From Allorhizobium undicola ORS 992 = ATCC 700741 (lineage in GTDB: Bacteria > Pseudomonadota > Alphaproteobacteria > Rhizobiales > Rhizobiaceae), in NCBI RefSeq assembly GCF_000621665.1, contig NZ_JHXQ01000018.1, forward strand, positions 1 through 64,000: a stretch of 64,000 nt of DNA. Reading direction: 5' to 3'. This document shows, piece by piece, positions 16,466 to 25,851 of the stretch (positions are counted from its first letter, which is position 1; the number at the start of each line of letters is the position of its first letter). The translations under genes were made by a program, and so were the position numbers. A model generated the notes under the pieces. That model did not search any database and was not told where the DNA came from. It saw only the letters and a program-made list of their open reading frames with translations.

Positions 16466-19400
16466 ATGGCAGATAATATCATCGACAAGGTGCGCGCTTC
16501 GCGTGATGGACACCAATACCACGAAGCATGGCTGGCAAGGCGCGCGCTCGGATTACTGTTGCCGCGCGACGAACTTTGCGGCATCGCAGTGGAGGGGCTT
16601 TCTGTAGAAGATCAGAAAGGTGCCAGCCAAGCCACCATCGAGATCGCGGATGCCACGTTTTACTACGGCCCTGCGCCAAATTTTGGCGATGCCACTCGCA
16701 TCGAAATTGCACAATTCAAATACTCGATCGCTAAAGAGACTACTAGGTTCCTTGCCTCTGATGCAGTCAAGACGTTTGGAAAGTTCGCGAAATCGGAAGC
16801 GGCATTTCTCTCCAGGCCAGTTCAGGGAAGTTGGGCAGGCAAGGTCTATTACGCGATCTACACAAACCGCCCCATCGGTCCCGAACTGATCGAAGCCATT
16901 TCCGCTTTGGTGGCCGGAACCGTGCCTTCGAAAAAAAAGGTTCGCGCTCAATATGAGCAACTCTTGACGGTAATTCCCCTCGATGGGGAACAACGCAAGG
17001 CGTTCGCAGCTAAGGTGTCTCTCGTTGGCCAAGGCGGTAATCTGAATGCCATCGAAAAGGGAAACGCAAGGATCATAGCGGATTGGTCAGCGTCGAACGA
17101 TGCTCTGGCACGTGCGAGGCTCGGCGAACTCAGGCAACTTGTGCGCAACAAAGCCGGTCATGTCGGCCAGCAGAATAACCTCATCACCAACATCGATGTA
17201 TTGGCTGAACTGGAAATCGGCCAGGAAGCTGACCTGCTCCCAACTCCCCAGGCCTTTGCCGAACCCGGCCCGATTGTTGAACGTGAACAGTCGCAGCAGT
17301 TCATCGATGGCTTGGACAGTTCGGCCTTGTGGATCGTTCACGCCGCCGGTGGCGTCGGGAAGACCGTGTTCGTACAGAGCGTCGCATCCCGCCTAAGCGC
17401 GACCGATGAAATAGTGGTTTTTGATTGCTTCGGCGGCGGCGCATACCGTTCACCTCTGGATGTACGCCATCGCCCGGAACGGGGTCTGATGCACATTGTC
17501 AATGAGCTGGCTTGTCGAGGCTTGTGCGATCCGATCCTCCCCGGCGCCACCGACCCAACCGAAGTGGTGAGGCGGAGCATCCATAGGTTCGCCCAAGCGA
17601 TAGACGTCCTGCGTCGCGTCCGACCTACGGCGCGTTTGATTCTCATCCTCGATGCGGCAGATAACGCCGCGATGGAGGCACGCGACCGCGGACAAGCGTC
17701 GTTCCCGCAGATGCTGCTGGAGAGCCTTTCACTCATATCCCCGCCTATCGACGGTCTTGTGTGCATCACCACGGCCCGTTCCGAGCGACGTGCATTGGCT
17801 ATCGGCAGAAGCCTCTGCAACGACTTCGCCCTTGCCCCGTTCTCGGTTTCGGAGAGCCGATCCTTTATCAAGGAGCGTCGTCCCGAGGCCACGGCCACGC
17901 AGATCGAGGCGATTCACCGTCGGTCAAACGGTAATCCTCGTGTGATGGCGAACCTCATTGAGCCCGATCGCCTTTTGGCCGACGTTGATACCGCTACTAC
18001 TGGCATCGACCTCGACGATCTAATCCGACAGCGAATTGAACAGGCGATCCGGCTGGCCGATGACAAAGGCAGCACTCGCCAGGAGATTTCAGCATTTCTC
18101 TGCGCCTTGTCGGTGCTTCCCCCACCTGTCCCCATCGATGAGATGGCAGCGGCATTTGGAATTTCTGTCTCTGAGGTAGAGAGCTTTGCCGCAGACCTCT
18201 CCCCGTTGTTGGAACGCACGCGACACGGGCTCATTTTCCGCGACGAGCCTACCGAAACGCTGATACGACAAGCCTATGGCCAGCAGCTCTCGCTTCTTGA
18301 CGGCGTCATAACGCGACTGACGAGCGCACAGGCCTCCTCCGTGTATGCTGCCCGATCGCTTCCCGGCTTGCTCTTCGCGATGGGAAGAACCGACTTGTTG
18401 CGCGCCTTGGCATTCGATGCGCGATTTCCGCCCGAACTCGATAGCGATCTCGCTAAGCGAGCCATTCGCCTCAACAGGCTGCGAACAGCCGTAGGGGCAG
18501 CAGCCACGGATCGGGACTTCAGCGCAACGGTCGATCTATTGGTAGAACTGTCTTCGCTCGTAATCGTTGATGAGCGTGGTGAAGATTATTTACTTGAGCA
18601 GCCCGACCTTGTGGTCGGACTCGGCGATCCGGAAGCACTACGCCGCCTTTTTGAGGCACGCACCGGCTGGCCCGGTACACGCCACGCGCGTTTGGCCACT
18701 GCCTATGTCGCGGACGGCGATACGGCCGAGGCGTTCGGGCATGCCGTAAGGGCAGATGACTGGCACCGATGGCACTATGATCAAGATGAGGAAACACGCA
18801 GGCATAGCGGGCCGGACCATGACGACTATGCTTCGATCGCATTCTATCTCTTTGCCAACGGCCGTGCGAAAGACGCGGCACGCTACATTGCTCGCTGGAA
18901 ACCCTATTACGGGTTCCTGATTGCAAGTCGCTTGTTTGAGCATTGCGCGGCGACAGAAGCATTCGGGAACTTGGCGAAATTCGGCGATACCCTGAATCAA
19001 GTTGTTTCTTTCGCCAACGCTCCCCCGGCATTAATCGCCGCTTCACTCACTTTCTTTCCCGACTTTCCATCACGCTCGACAGCACGAGCGCTGTTGAAGA
19101 AAGTTGCGGCGAAGCTGAAAACTGCGAAAGACCTGCCGGAGGAATTTGCGGAAACGCGACATAAAGATACTTATACCAAAGCGTTGATGCGATGCGCCAT
19201 CCGTATGGCCAATCTCGGCATGGCAAGGGAACTCGGCCGCACATTGTCAGTCGCGGCACCGGACCGTTATCACATCTGGTTGCTGGGTGAGGAATGGCAT
19301 ATCGAACAGCTTGTTCCGTTTGCGTTGGGCCTCGCCGCTCGTTGCGCAAGTGAGTCTCGGACTGCTGAGTTCTTCGATTGCCTGCCTCAGGAACTCTGGG

Positions 19401-22400
19401 GACTGGTTGAAGACGACCCCCGACCTTCGACCGAGAAGGCACAACGAGACCTGCTCAATGAGCGTCTGAAGGACCTGGCAAAACCCAAAAATGAGACGAC
19501 TCCTGAAATCGAAGAACGGCGCAAGAAAAGCACGCTGTCGTCTTCGGCACGGCATCATGCAGCAGACAGAATTTCCCGTGGCGTCACGCCCTTGCTTGCC
19601 CTAGTAAGGCATCTAACGGCGATGATCTCGGCCGTGAAACTTTCCGACAGGAAGGTTGCTACTTCCGCGTTCTTCGGGGCTTGGAAAGCATCTCAGTCTG
19701 CAGCAGTTGAACGCGGCTCTTACATCCCGAAAGAGCAGGTGCAGTTCACCAACGCGCTCTACAAAGGATGCGCAGTCGAACTGTTCACGGCACTCGACCT
19801 CCTCACGCCTGATTCCGCTGCGCAGTTGGCGGTATGCCTGGAGAACAGCCAAATACTGGCGCCTGAGATTGTCATTCATTTTATCAAGCGGCTGGCCGAG
19901 CGACGAGATTGCCACGCCAAAGCTGGCCAGTTGGCGGTTCTGGCTGTGCGATTGATCGAACGTGAAGATGACGTTCAACGTCGCAGCCAGTTATTCGCGC
20001 GGTTGTCGCGAGCGCTGCTGCGCGCGAACCGCCTTGAAGCGGCGCTGATTTTCAAACGCGGACTGAAGGAGCTCGACGCCATAGGCTCCGGAGACTACGA
20101 CTTCGCCTATGAGTTGTTGGATTTTGCCGCCACCCTGCGCCACGGAACTTTGCCGCCGCCACTAGCGCTTCGGCTGGCCAAGATATGCGAGATCAACGTC
20201 TATGATTCGCACAAGTGGCATTGGCCACTGACAGCGAAGGCCTTTTCGAGGGTCTCGGGACCAGCCTACCTTGCGCAGATCGCTCGCTGGCACGACCGCG
20301 ATAAGGTTGATCTGAGTCTGACCCTGCCCTCTGCCCTGACGCATCTCGTCAAGGATGGCGCCTTGCGCCCAGACGTCGCGGTATCACTCCTTTGGTTGGT
20401 CGATCCGCAACCTATGTGGCATTGGGGATGGAACGATCTCGTCATGGCGCTGCTTGATCAGGGTGCCAGCAATGCGATGCTGCATGAGGTGCTTGATCAA
20501 TACGAGCATTCGTCCCCGGGGAGGTCGTCCAGCCGCTATCTCTACGAACTTCGCAAAGCGTTCGACGCCCATCCGAAGGTCGCCATGGCATTCACCGAAC
20601 GCCTGACATCGTTCGAGCTGCGAGGTCGCTTGCCGAGAAAAATCGAAACTGAAAATCGGTCATCATCACCTGTACGTGGCGACCAGGACAGCATTCGCAG
20701 GAAAGAAGAAGCCAAGCAGCAGGCCGCATTACAAGAAGCGCTAGAAAAGGCGGATCCGCTTGATGCCGCATCGTTCGAGAGCTTCGTCGAAAAACTGGAA
20801 ACACTCTCCAAGGGGCCGTTCAACAGGTCACAAGCTTACAAGACGCTTCGTGATCGCGTCGCGTACGCCGATCGCACGAAGCATCTGGAAGCGATCGTGG
20901 CTGCGCGCAACTTGGATTTGTCGGACAAGAATTCCATCTTGCAGGCAATTAAAGACGAGTGGGCGAAAGATTCGCCAACCCGACTGGCATCTCTTGCCGA
21001 GTATGGTTTGAGACTAGTTCGGGACCACGCGGAAGAGCTGCTCGGCAAGAAATGGGGCTTTGCTTCTGACCTCTTCAAACTGTCAGAAGTGACGGGCACG
21101 CCGACGGACGAGCTCGCTATCGCTTTGGTTGAAACGGCGACGACCCGAGAACTAAATGCCGCCGCCATGACGTGGCTGAGTACCGCAACCTTACTTTCAA
21201 AACGCGCCGATGCCTCGGCGCCGCGCTCCGCGCTCGAGCGATTACTTGATAGCGGTGCCGCCAGATTGGCCGATGAAATTGGCGATGGACCGTGGCGCAA
21301 TGAACTTCACCCAAGCACAGACGCCGATGAGGTCGCCGCCGGGCTTTTATGGTTCGGTCTTGGCTCGCCAGTGACCAAAGAGAGGTGGCGTGCCACGCAT
21401 GCGATACGATCGGTGGCGCGAAACGGGCAATGGAGAATCATCGAGCGCATGTTCTCATTGCTTGCAGCTCCCGATGCCGGAGCGTTTCAGGATCGGTCAC
21501 TTCCATTCTTTAAACAGAATGCGCAGCTATGGTTCCTGTTGGCCATCGCCCGGATTGCCCTCGACTTCCCGCGCGAGATAGCGCGGTTCCGCCTCCATCT
21601 GAAGGCAATCGCATTGGATGAATCTTTCCCGCATGTCGGGCTTCGCGAGGCCGCGCGCGAGGCTCTGCAACATTGTCTTGCGGGTACGCGCAGTGCGGAT
21701 GCCAAGAAGCTTCTGGTTCAAATCGCCAAGATCAATACTTCGCCGTTTCCCCTTGCCAAAACACGGGGCAGCAAAGTGCGAGATCTTCCTTGGGAACGTC
21801 CGAAAGATGCGCCGGAGCCAGAGCCTCATTTCTATGTCGATTACGACTTCGAAAAATACAAAATCGACAATCTGGCCAGGGTCTTTGGGCTCCCGAAATG
21901 GCGCATTAACGACCTGTGCCGAGAGTGGGTTCACACATGGGCGCCGAATGTGACCTCGATGAGCGATTTTTCGGGCAGGCAACGCCCCTACAGCCGGCAT
22001 GGCTACTATCGACCAACCGAGGAAGCTTACCAATCGCACGGCACGTATCTCGTGTGGCACGCTCTGGCAGTTGTCGGCGGGAGGCTGCTATCTGAACGCC
22101 CGGTCACCGACGAGAGTTACTACGATGACCCGTGGCAGGACTGGCTCTCAGAGTACCGTATCACACGTAGGGACGGGTACTGGATTTCCGACGGAACCGG
22201 CCGCTATCCTTTGGTGGCGTTAAATGATCTGAAAACCGGCACCGGTTCTGAGATCGAGCGCAACCTGCCGATCAACGACAAGGCATTCCTCGCGGCGCTC
22301 GCTGGTCTTGGCGAGCCCGTGGCGGAGGGCGTTCTCGTGCAGGCTTCGTGGTCTTCACCGGACGGTGTGGATTGCAGCGTTATGTCTGGGCTCGTTAGTC

Positions 22401-23095
22401 CTGCACGAGCCGATATGACGGCTCTCGCCGTTGCCACGTCTCCTCCTTTTCATATGTGGCTTCCGTTTCATGAATCATATGAAGATGAGGACGACCCGAG
22501 CTTCCGTCGCGATGGCATGGAGCCCTGTGAACCGTGGGTTACGCATATACAGCGATCGGAAAACCTAGACGAGCGCGATCCGTTCGGGGCTTCTTCTGCG
22601 CTATCGACATATCGGCCAGCGCAATCCATCATCACCCTATTCCAACTTACCGCCATCGAACCGTGGTCGCACGCATGGTCAGCAAAGGATGGTTCGCTGG
22701 CATTCCGATATGATGCGTGGGGCGGTTGGCAAGGCGAAGGCGAAAATGAAAATCGACATGCCGGACACGCGCTCTATTGCGACCGGGGATTTCTTTCCAA
22801 ACTCCTGACCAAACTCGATCGATCCCTTATCGTCCTAGTGAAGCTCCGCCACTATCAGGAAAAGAAGCGATACGGTGAAGAAGCAGGTGAGGATGGAAAG
22901 TTCAGGCACTCGTTCATGGTTGCGATTCTCGACAAGCACTTGAATGCTCGCTTCATCGAACCGACGGCCGCGCAAATAGAGGCCGTCTCGAAACTCGGCC
23001 AGTACGACATCCACGATTTTGCCAAACGGCTCCGGACAATTGCTGAATTGGCGCAAGGCAAAAGCCCGAAAAAGGGCGCACGTCAAAAAGCTTGA
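16466..23095 (+). CDS. Giant Avs-like nuclease-STAND NTPase-helical repeat protein (~2209 aa)
   Basis: The start at ATG 16466 (MADNIIDKVR) fits the domain start; a GTG at 16415 would add 17 residues. The N-terminal ~100 residues look like a Cap4-type PD-(D/E)xK nuclease: GHQYHEAW helix, VEGLSVED, EIADATF (D62) and AQFKYS (Q83, K85). The NTPase has Walker A AAGGVGKTV (K299) and Walker B LILILDAADN (~391-400). About 1700 residues of helical repeats follow, ending in a Trp- and Tyr-rich C-terminal region (~1750-2150). Size and order match the longest Avs sensors, which recognise conserved phage proteins and switch on DNA cleavage. Subtype not assignable here. It is a single-gene module, flanked by direct repeats. 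Confidence 0.75.
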   Translation: MADNIIDKVRASRDGHQYHEAWLARRALGLLLPRDELCGIAVEGLSVEDQKGASQATIEIADATFYYGPAPNFGDATRIEIAQFKYSIAKETTRFLASDAVKTFGKFAKSEAAFLSRPVQGSWAGKVYYAIYTNRPIGPELIEAISALVAGTVPSKKKVRAQYEQLLTVIPLDGEQRKAFAAKVSLVGQGGNLNAIEKGNARIIADWSASNDALARARLGELRQLVRNKAGHVGQQNNLITNIDVLAELEIGQEADLLPTPQAFAEPGPIVEREQSQQFIDGLDSSALWIVHAAGGVGKTVFVQSVASRLSATDEIVVFDCFGGGAYRSPLDVRHRPERGLMHIVNELACRGLCDPILPGATDPTEVVRRSIHRFAQAIDVLRRVRPTARLILILDAADNAAMEARDRGQASFPQMLLESLSLISPPIDGLVCITTARSERRALAIGRSLCNDFALAPFSVSESRSFIKERRPEATATQIEAIHRRSNGNPRVMANLIEPDRLLADVDTATTGIDLDDLIRQRIEQAIRLADDKGSTRQEISAFLCALSVLPPPVPIDEMAAAFGISVSEVESFAADLSPLLERTRHGLIFRDEPTETLIRQAYGQQLSLLDGVITRLTSAQASSVYAARSLPGLLFAMGRTDLLRALAFDARFPPELDSDLAKRAIRLNRLRTAVGAAATDRDFSATVDLLVELSSLVIVDERGEDYLLEQPDLVVGLGDPEALRRLFEARTGWPGTRHARLATAYVADGDTAEAFGHAVRADDWHRWHYDQDEETRRHSGPDHDDYASIAFYLFANGRAKDAARYIARWKPYYGFLIASRLFEHCAATEAFGNLAKFGDTLNQVVSFANAPPALIAASLTFFPDFPSRSTARALLKKVAAKLKTAKDLPEEFAETRHKDTYTKALMRCAIRMANLGMARELGRTLSVAAPDRYHIWLLGEEWHIEQLVPFALGLAARCASESRTAEFFDCLPQELWGLVEDDPRPSTEKAQRDLLNERLKDLAKPKNETTPEIEERRKKSTLSSSARHHAADRISRGVTPLLALVRHLTAMISAVKLSDRKVATSAFFGAWKASQSAAVERGSYIPKEQVQFTNALYKGCAVELFTALDLLTPDSAAQLAVCLENSQILAPEIVIHFIKRLAERRDCHAKAGQLAVLAVRLIEREDDVQRRSQLFARLSRALLRANRLEAALIFKRGLKELDAIGSGDYDFAYELLDFAATLRHGTLPPPLALRLAKICEINVYDSHKWHWPLTAKAFSRVSGPAYLAQIARWHDRDKVDLSLTLPSALTHLVKDGALRPDVAVSLLWLVDPQPMWHWGWNDLVMALLDQGASNAMLHEVLDQYEHSSPGRSSSRYLYELRKAFDAHPKVAMAFTERLTSFELRGRLPRKIETENRSSSPVRGDQDSIRRKEEAKQQAALQEALEKADPLDAASFESFVEKLETLSKGPFNRSQAYKTLRDRVAYADRTKHLEAIVAARNLDLSDKNSILQAIKDEWAKDSPTRLASLAEYGLRLVRDHAEELLGKKWGFASDLFKLSEVTGTPTDELAIALVETATTRELNAAAMTWLSTATLLSKRADASAPRSALERLLDSGAARLADEIGDGPWRNELHPSTDADEVAAGLLWFGLGSPVTKERWRATHAIRSVARNGQWRIIERMFSLLAAPDAGAFQDRSLPFFKQNAQLWFLLAIARIALDFPREIARFRLHLKAIALDESFPHVGLREAAREALQHCLAGTRSADAKKLLVQIAKINTSPFPLAKTRGSKVRDLPWERPKDAPEPEPHFYVDYDFEKYKIDNLARVFGLPKWRINDLCREWVHTWAPNVTSMSDFSGRQRPYSRHGYYRPTEEAYQSHGTYLVWHALAVVGGRLLSERPVTDESYYDDPWQDWLSEYRITRRDGYWISDGTGRYPLVALNDLKTGTGSEIERNLPINDKAFLAALAGLGEPVAEGVLVQASWSSPDGVDCSVMSGLVSPARADMTALAVATSPPFHMWLPFHESYEDEDDPSFRRDGMEPCEPWVTHIQRSENLDERDPFGASSALSTYRPAQSIITLFQLTAIEPWSHAWSAKDGSLAFRYDAWGGWQGEGENENRHAGHALYCDRGFLSKLLTKLDRSLIVLVKLRHYQEKKRYGEEAGEDGKFRHSFMVAILDKHLNARFIEPTAAQIEAVSKLGQYDIHDFAKRLRTIAELAQGKSPKKGARQKA

Positions 23096-23575
23096 TTAAT
23101 TTGCGCATCCGGCTTCGCCCGTTGGGCTCTACTCGCTTCGCTCACCGAGGCGTACAAGATCCCGCTTGGCGGGAAGCGTGTCTCTGCGTAAAAGAAGGGT
23201 CCGGCTGTCTTGAGCTTGCCACCGTGGGAGGCGCGAGGCCGCCATCTGGCTCGTTGGAGGAGATCGTCTGCTTTCAGGCAAAGGCAAGCTCTGCCTGGAT
23301 GTCCGCGATGGAGGCGCAAAGGGGAAATCATTTCCGCAAGGAGGCCGGTGAAAGAAGCGGCTGCGCGGTAGGGGGTCTGGGGTGTGCCTCAGCACTGAAG
23401 TTTGCTCCCGCATGCCGTAAGAGTGCCTTGGACCAATCTCTATCGGATTGCTAAGACTCCGAAAACCCACAACCGCCGCCCAAAAGAGGGAAACTGTGTT
23501 CAATACGTCAAATGCCTGCGGATGCTAGCCACTCGAATCTCTGAGGTGGGAAGAGTAACCAATGCACAAAATCAG
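23096..23575. other. Non-coding stretch with dispersed-repeat character
   Basis: About 480 bp without a believable gene; both strands have open frames of biased, low-information composition. It contains the right copy of the 33-bp repeat and resembles intergenic sequence scattered through rhizobial genomes. No terminator is obvious after the Avs-like stop. Confidence 0.4.
23314..23346. repeat. Right copy of 33-bp direct repeat flanking the Avs-like gene
   Basis: Same orientation as 16157-16189, with four mismatches in 33. The core here reads GGAAATCATTTCC, a perfect palindrome around a central C. Confidence 0.55.
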
Positions 23576-23767
23576 CTATAGCTCGTCGGAATCCTCAAGT
23601 GTGCCGGGCAGATTTGCCCATTCCTTCACCGGCCTCTTTACTCCACGATCATAGGTCAGGATAAAGCGCCCATCGGTGTCTTCTACGATCTGAGGTGTTT
23701 TCTTCGCGGCGTCCAACAATGCACTGGGTTCGGTTTCCGCTTGCAGCCGAGTCCATGTATTGCTCAT
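23576..23767 (-). CDS. Putative antitoxin (63 aa) of a PIN toxin pair
   Basis: Small acidic protein starting at ATG 23767 and facing away from the PIN-domain gene 103 bp away. The middle (SALLDAAKKTPQIVEDTDGRF) has the helix-then-strand feel of short Phd-like antitoxins, and the acidic C-terminus could block a toxin active site. The pairing is inferred from position. Toxin-antitoxin genes are normally in tandem, so the divergent arrangement is unusual. Confidence 0.5.
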   Translation of the reverse strand: MSNTWTRLQAETEPSALLDAAKKTPQIVEDTDGRFILTYDRGVKRPVKEWANLPGTLEDSDEL

Positions 23768-23870
23768 TCGGTTAGTGCCCTTGTAGCCCGGTCAGAGCTA
23801 TTAATGTTTTGACGCCCGTTTCAATATACGGTTTTCTTCCGGTCGGTGCAAACTGATCTTTGTGTAGAGG

Positions 23871-24440
23871 ATGCTAATCCAGCCCGACCAGTTCGACTAC
23901 CCCAGCAAACGAATGCTGCTCCTGGACACGACCATCCTGAGCGCACGTGCTAAAATTCGTCCGCCCGTTGGGTTAAGGCAATGGCTAGAAGACGTTTCCA
24001 GTCTTGCCCGCTTATGCATATGTTTCCCGATCCTCATCGAGATAAAGCGCGGACTGTTCATGTCCAGAGATGCCGCTACAGTCGCTCGGGTCAGAAAAGT
24101 GATCGAAGACATAGAACAGTCCGACTTTGTCTATCTGGCTCTGGGACGCAATACCGAGGACATCTTCGCGGCAATGATGGCCACACCCGCACTGAAACGG
24201 TTCTGGTACCCAGATCCTAAGCAGAAACATCAGCGAGTCAGCCACGACCTGATGATAGCCGCGATTGCGATCACATACGGCACGCCCATCATGACCACCG
24301 ATGGCGACTTCACCGAAATCCATGAACACTTCGAACTTCCTGGTGTGTACAATCCTTTGAAGGAAGAATGGTTGGTGTCGCCCGAGCCACACATCGAACT
24401 GCCGAGGCTTCGATCAGCTCCACCGGAACCTAATTTCTGA
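23871..24440 (+). CDS. PIN-domain ribonuclease, VapC-like toxin
   Basis: 189 aa; an AGAGG ribosome site precedes ATG 23871. Four acidic residues of the PIN active site are visible: LLLDTTILS (D19), ILIEIKRG (E57), SHDLMIAA (D126) and TTDGDF (D144). These coordinate magnesium for RNA cleavage, usually of tRNA or rRNA. The ~40-residue C-terminal tail after the domain is longer than in most VapC proteins. It probably forms a TA module with the divergent 63-aa gene and may protect the island from loss. Confidence 0.75.
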   Translation: MLIQPDQFDYPSKRMLLLDTTILSARAKIRPPVGLRQWLEDVSSLARLCICFPILIEIKRGLFMSRDAATVARVRKVIEDIEQSDFVYLALGRNTEDIFAAMMATPALKRFWYPDPKQKHQRVSHDLMIAAIAITYGTPIMTTDGDFTEIHEHFELPGVYNPLKEEWLVSPEPHIELPRLRSAPPEPNF

Positions 24441-24669
24441 GTTGGTCGCAAACCTACCCAGATAACATCTATCGAAGACCTTCCGATACGGCAGTCTTGC
24501 GCCCGTATGTGAGCAATAAGGCCTTTCAGTTAACACTGTTCACGGGAACAAATCTTTTGCCGTTTCCAAGGTGACCAAATCAAACGCAGCCAAATGCCCA
24601 GATCAGTCAGCGCAGGGACAAACCAGACCGGCGAAATCACGCCGCTGAAATAAAATCAGGTATTTAACT

Positions 24670-24691
24670 ATATGTTTGGCGACCCCTGCAG
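24670..24691. repeat. attL core, 22 bp
   Basis: Identical to 63785-63806 and flanked by different bases on both sides. It includes TTGGCGACCCCTGCAG, the 3' end of the tRNA-Arg gene in reverse orientation. The tRNA sequence is not continued here, so this is the tRNA-distal junction. Confidence 0.9.
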
Positions 24692-24805
24692 AAGTGGGAA
24701 ACCCTAGATATTTCATGGCCTTGTCCAATGGTGGGACCAAATGTCGCCCCATTGTAATCATTTGGGAATTTAAAATCGCTTGTCGCACCATTTTCCACAT
24801 TTTGA

Positions 24806-24958
24806 GACGCCCCCCAAGGCGGACGCACCGTCCGTAAATGGGAGGCTGGTGACCGTGACATTCCCGGCCCTGTAGCCGTTCTGGTCAGAGCGGCCATGGA
24901 AAGCGATGCGGTTCGTGGCTACTTTGGCTTGACGATCAAAGGCGATCAGGCGACGTGA
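24806..24958 (+). pseudogene. C-terminal fragment of a helix-turn-helix regulator
   Basis: Fifty codons follow a TGA in frame and end in TGA. GRTVRKWEAGDRDIPGPVA and VRGYFGL match the recognition helix and C-terminus of small HTH proteins common in rhizobia and their phages. The first HTH helices and the start are missing. It lies about 115 bp inside attL, so it could be a leftover from an ancestral phage end. Confidence 0.5.
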
Positions 24959-25058
24959 GCGACCTTCATGATGATCCGGATCCTGTAAGCCTCGTGCCGT
25001 CTGGCATCATCGGCTGGGCGCCTCGATGCTACGCCGACCCGGGTGGAAGTAAAGCGGT

Positions 25059-25337
25059 TCACTTCTCAGGAGCCGCCGCAATCTTCTGCAACACCGCCCG
25101 CGCCAATCCAAGCGCCGTCCATGCGCTGAATGCCGCAGCCCCATATCCAAAGGCCAAGTTTTGCGCGGTTTCGGGCAGCGACATTTTCCAGAGCACGAGA
25201 TGCCCGCAGCCCGAACCGAAAATTACGGAAACAGCAAATCGCTGCATGGCGCCGCGCCGGGTGCGCGGCGGGTTATAGATCAGGCCCAGCATCGTCCCGC
25301 CGATCACGCCAATGATTTTCGCCATCAACTCGGTCAT
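25059..25337 (-). CDS. Small phage membrane protein (92 aa)
   Basis: Start at ATG 25337 overlaps the upstream gene's stop as ATGA. Three hydrophobic stretches (MAKIIGVIGGTMLGLIY, a middle segment around FAVSVIFGSGCGHLVLW, and AFGYGAAAFSAWTALGLA) suggest three membrane helices with a short charged tail. Last gene of the leftward operon. It could be a holin-like or superinfection protein; no family is recognised with confidence. Confidence 0.6.
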   Translation of the reverse strand: MTELMAKIIGVIGGTMLGLIYNPPRTRRGAMQRFAVSVIFGSGCGHLVLWKMSLPETAQNLAFGYGAAAFSAWTALGLARAVLQKIAAAPEK

Positions 25338-25849
25338 TGGCTGCTTTCCCAGAACGGCGGTTTGCGCCTGGCGGCTCCCCCAGGGATAATATTGCGAACA
25401 CAAGCAGCGAGGCGAGGATAACTAGGAGCCAGTCCATCGGCCAGCCCCTTGCGGCCTAATCTGCCGCCAATGATCAGGAGCACTAGCCAGTTGCATGTCT
25501 CCAGCCCCACCACATACATCCGATGATCGAACTGCCCTTGCAGCAGACCGATTTGCCCCAACGGATCACCCATGGAGTATATCAGGCTCAGCAGCAAACT
25601 GAGCCGGAATACGTTAAAAATTGCGATTTCCCAGGCCGTATTCGCGCGGGCGTAGAGTGCAAGACACACCGCCGCGTCACAGCAAAGCGTAAAAATCGGC
25701 GCCGACGACCAACCTGTTCTGGCGTAGGCCGTCGACAGCACAAAGCTGGCAGCAGCCACCTCGATCCAGCGCCGCCCGCGCGGGAGGCCAAAGCAGGCCG
25801 CCCATATAGCGCCGGCGGCCAGAGCAAGAACGTGCTGCCAGAAACCCAT
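25334..25849 (-). CDS. Polytopic phage membrane protein (171 aa)
   Basis: The start at 25849 fits the first hydrophobic helix (HVLALAAGAIWAACFGL). Four to five hydrophobic segments are present, and the C-terminus is basic and soluble. It lies directly behind the 25852-26256 gene and is coupled to the next small membrane gene. Together the two could form part of the lysis or exclusion functions; this is inference from membrane character and place. Confidence 0.6.
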   Translation of the reverse strand: MGFWQHVLALAAGAIWAACFGLPRGRRWIEVAAASFVLSTAYARTGWSSAPIFTLCCDAAVCLALYARANTAWEIAIFNVFRLSLLLSLIYSMGDPLGQIGLLQGQFDHRMYVVGLETCNWLVLLIIGGRLGRKGLADGLAPSYPRLAACVRNIIPGGAARRKPPFWESSQ

Positions 25850-25851
25850 GG

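Noticed and set aside
23576..24440. Treating the PIN pair as phage cargo
   Set aside because: It lies outside attL on the island side, so it is not part of the prophage.
24603..24800. Minus-strand frame spanning attL
   Set aside because: It crosses the integration junction, has no ribosome site and no similarity; a chance frame.
24817..24840. CGGACG-CAC-CGTCCG hairpin as a terminator near attL
   Set aside because: Short stem with no T-tract on either strand, and it overlaps the HTH fragment's coding sequence.
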